DNA of 64,000 nt from Mycolicibacterium setense. GTDB taxonomy: Bacteria > Actinomycetota > Actinomycetes > Mycobacteriales > Mycobacteriaceae. Below, one piece after another: positions 43,340 through 52,398 of the stretch (within the stretch, counting starts at the first letter, position 1; the number at the start of each line of letters is the position of its first letter). The notes below the pieces were generated by a model. That model ran no database searches, had not been told where the DNA came from, and saw only the letters and a list, made by a program, of their open reading frames with translations. The position numbers were made by a program, and so were the translations under genes. The stretch spans positions 310,001 to 374,000 of the forward strand of contig NZ_JTJW01000005.1 in NCBI RefSeq assembly GCF_000805385.1. Reading direction: 5' to 3'.

Positions 43340-44053
43340 ATGCGTGCGGTGATCCTGGACCTCGACGCGTTGGCAGACCTCGACATCGACGGCCATCGCG
43401 TCGTCTTCAACGCCGCATTCGCCGCGCACGGTCTGCCCATCCAGTGGGGGGTAGCCCGTTACCAGCAGCTTCTCGCGCTGCATGACGAACGCCAGCGGGT
43501 CACCGCCGAATTGCGCAAGCGGTGCGTGGGCCCGGAATGCGATGTGCTCACCGAAGTGCTCGCCGACGAGATCTGCATGACCAAGGACATGATGTTCGAC
43601 GAGATGATCCTCGAGGCCGGCCTGACGCCGCGGGCCGGTTTGGAGGATCTGATGAACGACGCGTTCCTGGCCGGCCTGCCGGTCGGCGTGGTCGCCGCGG
43701 GCCGTCGGCGCTGGGCCGAACCACTGGTGCGCCAGCTGGTCGGTGACGGACTGGTGGAAACCGTCGTCACCACCGATGACGTGAGCGCGACCGGGACGGA
43801 GCTGTACCGGCATGCGCTGATCGAACTGGGAGTGGGCGGTCACGACGCCTTGGCCATGGTCGGCTCGGCCGCGGGTCTGCGTGCCGCGAACGGGGCAGGG
43901 ATGGCCAGTGTGCTGATCGACCCTGACGCCGGCTCATCTGCCTCAGCGATTGCGGTGCGGCCCGATTTCTCCGGTGCCGACCCGCTGCGACTGGCGATGT
44001 GCCGACGCCTGCACAGCCAGTGGTGGGCTCAGCGCAGCCCGACCGCGGCGTAG
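43340..44053 (+). CDS. HAD-superfamily hydrolase (CbbY-like)
   Basis: 237 residues. Motif I is VILDLDALADLD, with the two Asp spaced as in HAD phosphatases but without the usual Thr/Val after them. Motif II/III regions are less clear (VVAAGRRRW; ALAMVGSAAG in place of the usual GDS), so activity may be reduced. ATG 43340 is chosen because the fold begins there; the frame is open back to 43241. Divergent from the two-component pair, possibly a target of it. Confidence 0.65.
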   Translation: MRAVILDLDALADLDIDGHRVVFNAAFAAHGLPIQWGVARYQQLLALHDERQRVTAELRKRCVGPECDVLTEVLADEICMTKDMMFDEMILEAGLTPRAGLEDLMNDAFLAGLPVGVVAAGRRRWAEPLVRQLVGDGLVETVVTTDDVSATGTELYRHALIELGVGGHDALAMVGSAAGLRAANGAGMASVLIDPDAGSSASAIAVRPDFSGADPLRLAMCRRLHSQWWAQRSPTAA

Positions 44054-44054
44054 C

Positions 44055-44927
44055 TCAGCCGCGCAGCGTCTCGATCACCGCGCTGAAATCCTCGTCGGCG
44101 TGCTCGTCGGCGAAGGCGGCATAGATCTGGGCCGCGTGGGTTCCCAGCGGAGCCGACGAGCCGGTCGACATCACCGCCGCCATCGCCAAACCCAGGTCCT
44201 TGTTCATCAGCGCGGTGGCGAACCCCGGCTTGAAGTCGTTGTTGGCCGGAGACGTCGGAACGGGGCCTGGCACCGGGCAATTCGTGTGGACGGCCCAGCA
44301 GTTTCCGGTCGCGCCGGTGATCACATCGAACAGTGCCTGCGCGGACAGGCCCAACTTCTCGGCCAGGACGAACGCCTCGCCGACGGCGATCTGCTGCACC
44401 GCGAGCACCATGTTGTTGCACAGCTTGGCGGCCTGGCCAGTGCCCGATCCGCCGCAGTGGATGATCTTGCCCGCCATGGGATCCAGCACCGGGCGGGCGC
44501 GCTCGACCGCGTCATCGGTACCGCCGACCATGAACGCCAGCGTGCCCGCGGTCGCGCCCTTCACACCACCGGACACCGGGGCGTCGAGCTGGGCGTGGCC
44601 GTGTTCGCCTGCCTTCGCGTGAATCTCGCGGGCATCGTCGACTGAGATGGTGGAGGTGTCGATGAACAACGTGCCTGCCGCCGCAACCGGCAGCACCTCG
44701 GCATAGCACGCTTTGACGATGTTGCCGTTGGGCAGTGACGTGATCACCACTTCCGCTCCGGCCACGGCCTCGGCGCCGGTGTCGAAGACCTTGGCGCCGT
44801 TGGCTTCAGCGGCCGCCTTCGATGCCGGCACCGGATCGAAGCCGTGCACTGTATGGCCTGCCGCGGCCAGGTTGGCCGCCATCGGGCCGCCCATGTGACC
44901 CAAACCGAGGAACGCGATCGTGCTCAC
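44055..44927 (-). CDS. mmsB: 3-hydroxyisobutyrate dehydrogenase
   Basis: 290 residues. NAD-binding IAFLGLGHMGGPMAANLAAAGH at the N-terminus, then DAPVSGGVKGA (substrate loop) and the catalytic Lys in GSGTGQAAKLCNNM. It oxidises 3-hydroxyisobutyrate to methylmalonate semialdehyde, the step before MmsA in valine breakdown. Third gene of the mmsA-fadE9-mmsB operon; convergent with the HAD gene, 1 base between stops. Confidence 0.93.
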   Translation of the reverse strand: MSTIAFLGLGHMGGPMAANLAAAGHTVHGFDPVPASKAAAEANGAKVFDTGAEAVAGAEVVITSLPNGNIVKACYAEVLPVAAAGTLFIDTSTISVDDAREIHAKAGEHGHAQLDAPVSGGVKGATAGTLAFMVGGTDDAVERARPVLDPMAGKIIHCGGSGTGQAAKLCNNMVLAVQQIAVGEAFVLAEKLGLSAQALFDVITGATGNCWAVHTNCPVPGPVPTSPANNDFKPGFATALMNKDLGLAMAAVMSTGSSAPLGTHAAQIYAAFADEHADEDFSAVIETLRG

Positions 44928-44937
44928 TCAAGTCTCC

Positions 44938-46125
44938 CTATCCGGTGGTGCGAGCCCTGGACGCTTCTGCTGAATTGCGGGCTCCGCCCGCGCAAGAGCG
45001 CCCGATGACCACGCGCATGATTTCGTTGGTTCCCTCAAGGATGCGGTGCACCCGCAGATCCCGGACGATTTTCTCCAGACCGTATTCATGTAGATAGCCG
45101 TAGCCGCCGTGCAACTGCAGCGCCTGATCGGCGACCTCGTAGCAGGTGTCGGTGACATACAGTTTGGCCATCGCACACAGTGTCACTTTGTCGGGATGGT
45201 TGCCGTCCAACGCCGAGGCAGCCCGCCACAACATGTTTCGCGACGTCTCCAGGCCGGTGGCCATGTCGGCCAGGGTGAACCGGATGGTCGGCTCGTCGAG
45301 CAGGGCCCCGCCGAACGCCTGGCGGTCGGCGAGGTAGCTCAACGTCTTGTCGTAGGCCGCCTGGGCGCCGCCGAGCGAGCAGGCGGCGATGTTGATCCGT
45401 CCACCGTTCAGACCGTTCATGGCGATCCCGAACCCGGTACCCTCGGCGCCGCCGAGCAGGGCCTCTGCCGGCACCCGCACACCTTCGAAGATCACCTGTG
45501 CGGTGGGCTGGGCGTTCCAGCCCATCTTCTGCTCCTGCGCCCCGAAACTCAGTCCGGGCGCGTCCTTTTCGACAACGAAGGCGGAGATTCCCTTGGGTCC
45601 ATCGGCTCCGGTACGTGTCATCACCACATACACATCGGAGCTGCCGGCTCCTGAGATGAACTGCTTGACCCCGTCGAGGACGTAATCGGTGCCGTCCCGT
45701 ACGGCCCTGGTGCGCAACGCCGCCGCGTCCGAACCGGCACCCGGTTCGGTCAGGCAGTAGCTGGCGATGGCCTCCATCGAGGCCAGCCTGGGTACCCAGG
45801 TTTTGCGCTGCTCCTCGGTGCCGAAGCTGTCCACCATCCACGCACACATGTTGTGAATGGACAGGAACGCCGCCAGGGTGGGGTCGGCTGCGGCGAGAAC
45901 CTCGAAGATGCGGACGGCATCGAGGCGGCGCAGCCCGCTGCCACCGGCATCCTCGCCGCAATAGATGGCGCCCATTCCGAGTTCGGCCGCTTCGCGCAAC
46001 ACGTCGGTGGGGAAGTGATGAGTCTCGTCCCATTCCAATGCGTATGGTGCGATGCGCTTTTCGGCGAACGCGGCCGCTGTCTCGGCGATAACGCGTTCGT
46101 CCTCGTCCAGGTCGTGCAGATTCAC
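44938..46125 (-). CDS. fadE9: Acyl-CoA dehydrogenase, isobutyryl-CoA type
   Basis: 395 residues of the acyl-CoA dehydrogenase fold. CLTEPGAGSDAAAL and the FAD-binding DRQAFGGAL are present; the catalytic Glu is in the LEGTNEIMRVVIGR region or just before (HGGYGYLHEYGLEKIVRD). Setting between mmsA and mmsB points to isobutyryl-CoA, giving methacrylyl-CoA. GTG 46125 gives a normal N-terminus and leaves 8 bases to mmsA; the longer frame to 46188 would run into mmsA. Confidence 0.9.
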   Translation of the reverse strand: MNLHDLDEDERVIAETAAAFAEKRIAPYALEWDETHHFPTDVLREAAELGMGAIYCGEDAGGSGLRRLDAVRIFEVLAAADPTLAAFLSIHNMCAWMVDSFGTEEQRKTWVPRLASMEAIASYCLTEPGAGSDAAALRTRAVRDGTDYVLDGVKQFISGAGSSDVYVVMTRTGADGPKGISAFVVEKDAPGLSFGAQEQKMGWNAQPTAQVIFEGVRVPAEALLGGAEGTGFGIAMNGLNGGRINIAACSLGGAQAAYDKTLSYLADRQAFGGALLDEPTIRFTLADMATGLETSRNMLWRAASALDGNHPDKVTLCAMAKLYVTDTCYEVADQALQLHGGYGYLHEYGLEKIVRDLRVHRILEGTNEIMRVVIGRSCAGGARNSAEASRARTTG

Positions 46126-46133
46126 CGGCCGTG

Positions 46134-47654
46134 CTACTTCATCGTCGGGATGACGAATTCGGCGCCATCCTTGATGCCCGACGGCCACCGCTCGGTGACG
46201 GTCTTGGTCTTGGTGTAGAACAGGATCGAATGCGGTCCGTGCTGGTTGAGGTCGCCGAATCCGGACCGCTTCCAGCCACCGAAGGTGTGGTAGGCCACCG
46301 GAACCGGGATCGGCACGTTGACTCCGACCATCCCGACCTGAACACGTGAGACGAAGTCGCGGGCCGCGTCGCCATCGCGAGTGAAGATCGCCACGCCGTT
46401 TCCGTATTCGTGCTCAGAAGGCAGCTTCAGCGCTTCTTCGTAATCGTGGGCCCGGACGATGCACAGCACCGGGCCGAAGATCTCGTCGGTGTAGATCGAC
46501 ATGTCGGTGGTGACGTGGTCGAACAGCGTCGGCCCGATGAAGAAGCCCTTCTCCAGGCTGGCCTCGTCGAACGTCAGCTCGTCGGTGGCGCGCTCGCGAC
46601 CGTCGACCACCAGCTCGGCCCCGGCCTCGACGCCCTGGCCGATGTAGTCGCGTACCCGCTCCAGGGCCGCGCCGGTGACCAGCGGCCCGTAATCGGCCTT
46701 GGGATCGAGGCTGTGTCCGACGCGCAGCTGGTTGACCCGCTCAACGAGCCTGGCGCGCAGCCGGTTTGCAGTGTCTTCACCCACCGGGACCGCGACGCTG
46801 ATGGCCATGCAACGCTCACCCGCACTGCCGTATCCGGCGCCGATCAACGCGTCGACGGCCTGGTCCAGATCGGCGTCGGGCATCACGATCATGTGGTTCT
46901 TGGCCCCGCCGAAGCACTGCGCGCGCTTACCGTGCGCCGCGGCGCCCGAGTAGATGTACTGCGCGATGTCGGAGCTGCCGACGAAGCCCACGGCCTTGAT
47001 CTCGGGGTGCTCGAGGATCGCGTCGACGGCTTCTTTGTCGCCCTGCACGACCTGGAACACACCGGTGGGCAGACCGGCCTCGATGAACAGCTCGGCCAGC
47101 CGCAGCGGAACCGAGGGATCGCGCTCGGAAGGCTTGAGCACGAACGCATTTCCACATGCCAGTGCGGGGCCGGCCTTCCACAGCGGGATCATCGCCGGGA
47201 AGTTGAACGGGGTGATGCCGGCGACCACGCCCAGGGGCTGGCGGATCGAATATACGTCGATGCCGGTGCCTGCGCCCTCGGTGAACTCTCCCTTGAGCAG
47301 GTGCGGAATGCCGACCGAGAACTCGATGACCTCAAGGCCGCGCTGGATGTCGCCCAGGGAGTCGGCGACGGTCTTGCCGTGCTCCAAACTGAGCAACTCG
47401 GCCAACTCGTTCGCGTGCTGGTTCACCAGTTCGATGAACTTCATCAGGATCCGGGCGCGGCGCTGCGGGTTGTAGGCAGCCCATTCCTTCTGCGCCTCGA
47501 CGGCACCGGCCACGGCGGTGTCGACGTCGGTGGCCGAGGCCAGGACCACCTGTGCCTGCACCTCACCGGTGCTGGGGTTCAGTACATCGGCGGTGCGGGT
47601 CGATTCGGCGGTGGTGCGCCGGCCGTTGATGAAGTGGGGAATCTGAGTGGTCAT
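46134..47654 (-). CDS. mmsA: Methylmalonate-semialdehyde dehydrogenase (CoA-acylating)
   Basis: 506 residues of the aldehyde dehydrogenase fold. The catalytic Cys is Cys282 in AGYGSAGERCMAISV; the MMSDH-specific PFNFPAMIPLW and GAKNHMIVMPDAD are clear, and the general-base Glu of ordinary ALDHs is absent from the glycine-rich loop, as in CoA-dependent members. It makes propionyl-CoA plus CO2 from methylmalonate semialdehyde. First gene of the operon, with a good promoter upstream. The frame is open to 47744 but ATG 47654 (TTQIPHFINGRR) is the family start. Confidence 0.94.
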   Translation of the reverse strand: MTTQIPHFINGRRTTAESTRTADVLNPSTGEVQAQVVLASATDVDTAVAGAVEAQKEWAAYNPQRRARILMKFIELVNQHANELAELLSLEHGKTVADSLGDIQRGLEVIEFSVGIPHLLKGEFTEGAGTGIDVYSIRQPLGVVAGITPFNFPAMIPLWKAGPALACGNAFVLKPSERDPSVPLRLAELFIEAGLPTGVFQVVQGDKEAVDAILEHPEIKAVGFVGSSDIAQYIYSGAAAHGKRAQCFGGAKNHMIVMPDADLDQAVDALIGAGYGSAGERCMAISVAVPVGEDTANRLRARLVERVNQLRVGHSLDPKADYGPLVTGAALERVRDYIGQGVEAGAELVVDGRERATDELTFDEASLEKGFFIGPTLFDHVTTDMSIYTDEIFGPVLCIVRAHDYEEALKLPSEHEYGNGVAIFTRDGDAARDFVSRVQVGMVGVNVPIPVPVAYHTFGGWKRSGFGDLNQHGPHSILFYTKTKTVTERWPSGIKDGAEFVIPTMK

Positions 47655-47715
47655 GGCGTTCCGTCCCAAGAAGATGCGCAGATAGTGGCTCGGGGCATAC
47701 CCGAGATACTTGCAT

Positions 47716-47744
47716 ATCCTAGTAATTGCTCCAGGGCTTGGCAA
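47716..47744 (-). promoter_or_regulatory. Promoter of mmsA-fadE9-mmsB
   Basis: On the minus strand TTGCCA (47744-47739), a 17-base spacer and TAGGAT (47721-47716) fit a housekeeping promoter. Transcription should start near 47709, ~55 bases before ATG 47654. Confidence 0.55.
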
Positions 47745-48044
47745 GACCGCGCGGAATATCGGTCGGTGCCGGTGCCTGACTCCACTTCATGGATCATCTT
47801 CGCGACCGGTGGGGGATCGAATTTCTCGACGCCTAGTCGCTTAGCCGCCGGACGCCGACCTGTGTGAGGGAGTCGGTTTTGTGGTCGACGGAGACGGCTG
47901 GGCCGGGCCGTTCGGCGGAGGTCAGGAGTTCGCCACGTCAAGAATTGGAACGCGTTACAGAATGCGAATGTTCCTCAGCGTCTTCTCAGATACGTTCACG
48001 CGGTCAGCGGTCGCTGGCATCTCGTAGAACAGAAGGAGAACGAG
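47745..48044. other. Intergenic region upstream of a secreted-protein gene
   Basis: 300 bases with no gene found in any frame. Its right half must hold the promoter of the gene at 48045. GGAAC (47947-47951), 18 bases, GTT (47970-47972) resembles a SigE/SigH-type ECF promoter, but the match is short. A good AAGGAGAA ends the region. Confidence 0.5.
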
Positions 48045-49202
48045 TTGAGACTCGCTCTGCGGCCCTATGTGACGGCTGGCATCGCCTTGGTCGGCGCCGG
48101 CGTCATCGCCGTAACCCCGGTGACTGCCCCTCCGCCCGAAATCCACACCCAGGCGGTGCAACTCAGCGCCACCGCCATCGACAACCCCATTGATGTCTTC
48201 GGCCCGGTCGTCGAAAAGGTGGACACCCTTGTCCAGCAGGCTATTCAGTCGCAGCTCGACAACCCCTTCCCGGTCGTCAACGGTTTGATCGGGAAGGTTT
48301 CGGCGGATGGTCAACACCTGGGTGCGATCGCGACCGTGGTCGGCCAGCAGGTCTTCACCGTGGCGGCCAATTTTCCGGTCGCCATGGGCAAAGCGGCCCA
48401 AAGGGCTGCCACGGGTGACTTCACCGGTGCGGTCGGCGAGTTCACCCCCGTCTTCACGGGGCCGATGTTCCAGATACTCGGGCAGTGGCCGCTCGTCCCA
48501 GCCTATGTGCGGCAACAGTTCGTCGTCGTGGGGCAATTGGTGAGCGAGGTCATGGGGGTATCTTGGTCGATCACGATGGGGCAGGCGTTGAGAGTGTTCA
48601 CCGTCGTGAACGCGGTAGCGGGCGCCCTCGACGAGCTCGCCGACGCGATTCCGGCAGGTGATCCCGGCCGGGCGGTCAACGCTGTCCAGCACGGCATCGC
48701 CAATACGGCAAGCGCAGTGCTCAACATTGCCGGCGGGGTAAGGGTGCACCTCGACCGCAGCCGCGGCAGGATCCGTGACATTCTCAACCCGCCTCCGCCC
48801 GCGACTGACGCGCCGGTTGGCACTGCGGCTGTCGCGGGTGCGACGACGCTGTCACTGCCGGTCGCGCCTGCGCAGGAGAGTGCCGGCGAGGCCCCGGCCG
48901 TGGCGGGAGCGTCGGAATCCGAGGTGACGACAACGGAGTCGGTGACGACTGCGCCCAGGACGAATAAACCCCTGGTCCGCGACAGTCTCATGGCCACTCC
49001 CGGCAAGGGCGGGCTGAAGAACGGGGCGAGCGGACCGACCGCAAAGCTGGTTTCCGAAGTGAGCGAGAAGATCTCGGCCACCGTCGACAAGATCGATCGG
49101 GACGTCAAGAAGGCGTTCGCAAAGCCTGAAAAGAAGGCGTCGGCGGCCGAGTCTGATGGCGGCAGCGCCGGTTCAGCCGGCGCGTCGGGGGACACCGACT
49201 AA
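48045..49202 (+). CDS. Mycobacterial secreted protein of unknown function
   Basis: 385 residues. Basic N-terminus and hydrophobic run (TAGIALVGAGVIAVTPVTAPP) look like a signal peptide or anchor, with TPVTAPP as cleavage area. Residues ~40-240 are moderately hydrophobic and helical (repeats of VVGQQV, VVGQLV), recalling PE/PPE-adjacent mycobacterial proteins that begin RLALRPYVTAG. The rest is low-complexity Ala/Ser/Thr/Pro, ending in a Lys/Asp-rich stretch and SAGSAGASGDTD. TTG 48045 is taken as start because AAGGAGAA lies 5-12 bases before it and no ATG/GTG fits. No function can be assigned. Confidence 0.7.
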   Translation: MRLALRPYVTAGIALVGAGVIAVTPVTAPPPEIHTQAVQLSATAIDNPIDVFGPVVEKVDTLVQQAIQSQLDNPFPVVNGLIGKVSADGQHLGAIATVVGQQVFTVAANFPVAMGKAAQRAATGDFTGAVGEFTPVFTGPMFQILGQWPLVPAYVRQQFVVVGQLVSEVMGVSWSITMGQALRVFTVVNAVAGALDELADAIPAGDPGRAVNAVQHGIANTASAVLNIAGGVRVHLDRSRGRIRDILNPPPPATDAPVGTAAVAGATTLSLPVAPAQESAGEAPAVAGASESEVTTTESVTTAPRTNKPLVRDSLMATPGKGGLKNGASGPTAKLVSEVSEKISATVDKIDRDVKKAFAKPEKKASAAESDGGSAGSAGASGDTD

Positions 49203-49314
49203 CAGCTGGGCCGCTGCCCACATGTCGAGCCTGTAGTTGCCGATGGATCGTTCCCCGGAGAATGCCGCGGCGACTGCAGGCTCGATCGGTTCGCGGAGAG
49301 CGTCGATCCAGCCC

Positions 49315-49343
49315 TTTCCATTACGGAACCGTTTCGTTAATAT
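49315..49343 (+). promoter_or_regulatory. Leaderless promoter of the FAD monooxygenase-tetR operon
   Basis: TTTCCA (49315-49320, 4 of 6 to consensus), 17-base spacer, TAATAT (49338-49343). The start is expected near 49350, next to ATG 49351. Confidence 0.5.
49323..49337. promoter_or_regulatory. TetR operator in the promoter spacer
   Basis: ACGGAAC-C-GTTTCGT is an inverted repeat with 7-bp arms and one mismatch. It fills the spacer between -35 and -10, a classic repressor place. The tetR gene of the same operon (50847) is the likely partner. Confidence 0.55.
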
Positions 49344-49350
49344 ATTCGGC

Positions 49351-50850
49351 ATGACTGGTCCCGATACAGACGTCCTCGTGGTGGGCGCCGGGCCGACGGG
49401 CCTGACGCTGGCCTGTTCCCTGCGACTGCACGGACTTTCGGTGCGCGTCATCGACCGGGCGCCGCGGCCTGCCACCACGTCGCGGGCCAACTTCCTGCAC
49501 GCCCGCGGATCTGAGGTGCTGGGCCGGATAGGTGCTCTGGGTGACCTGCCGAACCAGTCGTTGCGTGCCATGCGTATCACGAACTATCTGGGCGACCGCC
49601 CGGTGATGACCTTGGAGTTCGGCGATCCTGGCAAGGGCACGGCCGCGCCGCCGATGGTGGTGTCGCAAGCCAAGGTCGAGGCGGCGCTGCGGGACCGGCT
49701 GGCTCAACTCGGTGTGCAGCCGGAGTGGGGCCGGGCGCTTGCCGGTGTGCGACGGGAGGATGGCGCCGTCGTGGCCGAACTCGGGGACGGTGCCCAGATC
49801 CGCGCACAATGGATGGTGGGCTGCGACGGCTCAGCCAGTGTGACGCGCCAGCAAGTCGGCATCGCGTTTCCCGGGGTGAAGCTCTCCGAACGTTTCCTGC
49901 TGGCCGATATTCACCTGGACTGGGATGTCGACCGTGGCGGGACCAGCGGCTGGATCCACCCCGACGGAGTGGTCGGCGCGATGCCCATGCCCGATGCGCG
50001 TGGGGATCTGTGGCGTCTGTTCATCTACGACCCGGCGCTCGGTCAAAAGCCAAGCGATACTGAGATTCTGGGGAGGGTGAAAGAGCTTGTGCCGCAGCGC
50101 ACCGGCCGTGCGGTTGTCATCGGTGACGCCGAGTGGCTGTCGGTGTTCACCGTGCACCGCCGGCTCGCCGACAAGTACCGGCAGGGTCGGATTCTCATTG
50201 CCGGCGACGCCGCGCACGTTCATGCGCCCTTCGGGGGTCAGGGCATGTTGACCGGCATCGGGGACGCCGAGAACCTGGCGTTCAAACTCGCCCTGGTAAT
50301 CCGGAATCTTGCTTCGGACAAGCTCATCGACACCTACGAGGCTGAACGCAGGCCCTTGGCCACCGAAGTGCTGCGCGGTACCAGCGCGGTAACGCGGGTC
50401 AACGTGGCGAGCAACCCGATCGGCCGGTTTCTGCGCGACCATGTGGCCACGCGGTTGTTCGGCTTGGCGTTCATCCAGCGGTGGACGACGTACACCGCAT
50501 CGCAACTCTGGGTGAGTTACCGCAAAGGTCCGCTCGGTGGACGCGGCCGGAAGCCCCGGCCCGGAGACCGAATTGAGAACCTGCCCTGCACCCGTCCGGA
50601 CGGCACCGCCACCCGATTGCATCAGGAACTCGGCGGGCGGTGGGCGCTCCTGCTGCCCGACGGGGCGCCCGACCGCATCCAATCTGTGCGGCAGCGCCTC
50701 GGCGACTTCGTCACAACCCTGCACCATCACGGCAAGGACATGATGCTGATCCGCCCGGACGCGCATCTGGCGTGGCGGGGTAAACCGGACGACGCGGGAA
50801 GCCTGGACCGTTGGCTGGCAGCCGCTTTGGGCTCAGGGGCGGTGCGGTGA
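49351..50850 (+). CDS. Class A FAD-dependent aromatic monooxygenase
   Basis: 499-residue PHBH-fold monooxygenase. FAD contacts are VVGAGPTGLTLA (GxGxxG), the VGCDGSASVTRQ DG motif, and ILIAGDAAHVHAPFGGQGMLTGIGDA (GD motif with the P and GQG of the family). A thioredoxin-like C-terminal tail is present (residues ~400-499), as in phenol- and rifampicin-type hydroxylases. Uses NAD(P)H and O2 to hydroxylate an aromatic or polyketide substrate. ATG 49351 follows a leaderless promoter. Coupled to tetR by GTGA; this suggests a sensed, possibly toxic, substrate. Confidence 0.87.
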   Translation: MTGPDTDVLVVGAGPTGLTLACSLRLHGLSVRVIDRAPRPATTSRANFLHARGSEVLGRIGALGDLPNQSLRAMRITNYLGDRPVMTLEFGDPGKGTAAPPMVVSQAKVEAALRDRLAQLGVQPEWGRALAGVRREDGAVVAELGDGAQIRAQWMVGCDGSASVTRQQVGIAFPGVKLSERFLLADIHLDWDVDRGGTSGWIHPDGVVGAMPMPDARGDLWRLFIYDPALGQKPSDTEILGRVKELVPQRTGRAVVIGDAEWLSVFTVHRRLADKYRQGRILIAGDAAHVHAPFGGQGMLTGIGDAENLAFKLALVIRNLASDKLIDTYEAERRPLATEVLRGTSAVTRVNVASNPIGRFLRDHVATRLFGLAFIQRWTTYTASQLWVSYRKGPLGGRGRKPRPGDRIENLPCTRPDGTATRLHQELGGRWALLLPDGAPDRIQSVRQRLGDFVTTLHHHGKDMMLIRPDAHLAWRGKPDDAGSLDRWLAAALGSGAVR

Positions 50851-51446
50851 CGACGCCCGGCCGTGGCCGGCCACGGGACGCGGCGACCGATCGCGCGATC
50901 TTGCAGGCGGCGCTGGACCTGTTCATCGAGCGCGGTGTCGAAGGATCGAGCATCGAGCAGATCGCCAAGCGCGCCGGGGTGGGCAAGCCGAGCATCTACC
51001 GGCGGTGGGCGACAAAAGAAGAACTCATCGCCGTTGCGATGGAGACACTGATCGCCGAGGAGGTCAGCTGGGCCTCGCCGGAGGCGATCGACATCGAGTC
51101 CCCCTACGAATTGGTCGAAGCCGCGATCGAGAGCGCGGCCGTCACCACCACCACACCGCACTATCGCGCCCTGGTGGCGCGGGTTCTCGGATCCGCGGTC
51201 AGCCATCCGGCACTCATGGCGGTCTATTGGGATCGCTACATCATGCCGCGGCGCGAACTCGCGGCACGTCTGCTGGAACGCGCGCGTGAGCATGGAACCG
51301 TCTCCGCCGACGCCGATTTCGACGTGGCCATCGACATGATGGTCGGTGCGATCACCTACCGCGTGCTACAACCCCACCCTCCCGATACCGATGAGATGCG
51401 CCGCTATCTGCGGAAGCTCTACCGACAAGTGGGTCTTCTGCCGTGA
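50847..51446 (+). CDS. TetR-family regulator
   Basis: 199 residues with HTH RAILQAALDLFIERGVEGSSIEQIAKRAGVGKPSIYRRWATKEEL and a TetR_C_16-like C-terminal domain. GTG 50847 overlaps the monooxygenase stop. Being the second gene of the operon, it would repress both genes through the operator at 49323-49337 until its ligand, probably the monooxygenase substrate, binds. Confidence 0.87.
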   Translation: MTTPGRGRPRDAATDRAILQAALDLFIERGVEGSSIEQIAKRAGVGKPSIYRRWATKEELIAVAMETLIAEEVSWASPEAIDIESPYELVEAAIESAAVTTTTPHYRALVARVLGSAVSHPALMAVYWDRYIMPRRELAARLLERAREHGTVSADADFDVAIDMMVGAITYRVLQPHPPDTDEMRRYLRKLYRQVGLLP

Positions 51447-51527
51447 AGGTTCTGCTGCTAACGTCAGCCGTGGTGCGCCGGGAAGCCTGGTCGGCAGACG
51501 GTAGATCTGCGACGGTGAGGTGCACAC

Positions 51528-52391
51528 ATGAGCGTTGGAGTTGAGCGGACCGCACTCGGGCCGACACTGATCGTGGCGGTAGACCAGTACGACCATCCGC
51601 CACTGGTCCCCGATCCGTGGGCCACTCAGATTCTTCCCCGTCGATGGCGGGCGTTGACAACTCTCGCCCGATTGAATGCCGTGCGGCGATCCATGATCGC
51701 CGGGACCGAGAAGTCGGTACATGGAGGCTGGGCCAGCCTGCTGTGCCGCAAGCGTTATATCGATGACCTGCTGAGGGACGCGGTGACGCGTGGTCTTGAC
51801 GCCGTGGTGATTCTCGGGGCGGGCTATGACACCCGCGCGTATCGCGTGTCGGAGATAGCCGGTGTACGGATATGGGAGGCCGATCTTCCGGCGAACATCG
51901 TCATCAAGTCCGAGTCGCTGCGCCGGTGTTTCGGGGCGATCCCCGACAACGTCACGCTGGTACCGATCGACCTCGCGACCGACGACGTGTTAGAGCGACT
52001 GACCGACAACGGATTCGATGTCGGTATGCGCACGTTCTTCGTCTGGGAATCGGTGACGATGTATCTACCGGAGGCTGTTGTGCGGCGGACGCTGAGGAGT
52101 ATGGGCGGCTCGGCCGCGGGCAGTGGCCTGGCATTCACCCATTTTCGGAAAGACTTCGTCGACGGCACTGTGCTCTACGGTGCCGACCGTGCTCACCAGA
52201 AGTTCGCGGTCCGAGAAGGGCTGTGGAAATTTGGTGTGAACCCGACGGAAGTGAACAGCCTTCTCGCCGAATATGGTTGGCAGGTACTGGAGCAGATGGG
52301 GCCGGCCGAGTATCGCGAGCGGTATCTGGCGCCGACTGGTCGCAGTGAACCGGTATCGGAGATCGAGCGGGCGGTGTGGGCCGGCCGCTGA
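51528..52391 (+). CDS. PF04072-type SAM-dependent methyltransferase, lone copy
   Basis: 287 residues, same family as the array at 25.7-29.4 kb but distant. The SAM loop reads VILGAGYDTRAYRVSE, with Gly-Ala-Gly-Tyr-Asp in place of Ala-Ser-Gly-Leu-Asp, and IWEADLPANIVIKS replaces YEIDQPEVI. The N-terminal SVGATAT segment of the array copies is absent. It resembles leucine carboxyl methyltransferase relatives more closely. ATG 51528 stands 81 bases after the tetR stop. Substrate unknown. Confidence 0.82.
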   Translation: MSVGVERTALGPTLIVAVDQYDHPPLVPDPWATQILPRRWRALTTLARLNAVRRSMIAGTEKSVHGGWASLLCRKRYIDDLLRDAVTRGLDAVVILGAGYDTRAYRVSEIAGVRIWEADLPANIVIKSESLRRCFGAIPDNVTLVPIDLATDDVLERLTDNGFDVGMRTFFVWESVTMYLPEAVVRRTLRSMGGSAAGSGLAFTHFRKDFVDGTVLYGADRAHQKFAVREGLWKFGVNPTEVNSLLAEYGWQVLEQMGPAEYRERYLAPTGRSEPVSEIERAVWAGR

Positions 52392-52398
52392 ATCGTGG

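Noticed and set aside
46410..47867. A 485-codon plus-strand frame
   Set aside because: Opposite mmsA, no recognisable domain, and mmsA is certain.
49173..49580. A 135-codon minus-strand frame before the monooxygenase
   Set aside because: It overlaps the monooxygenase start, promoter and operator and has no domain.
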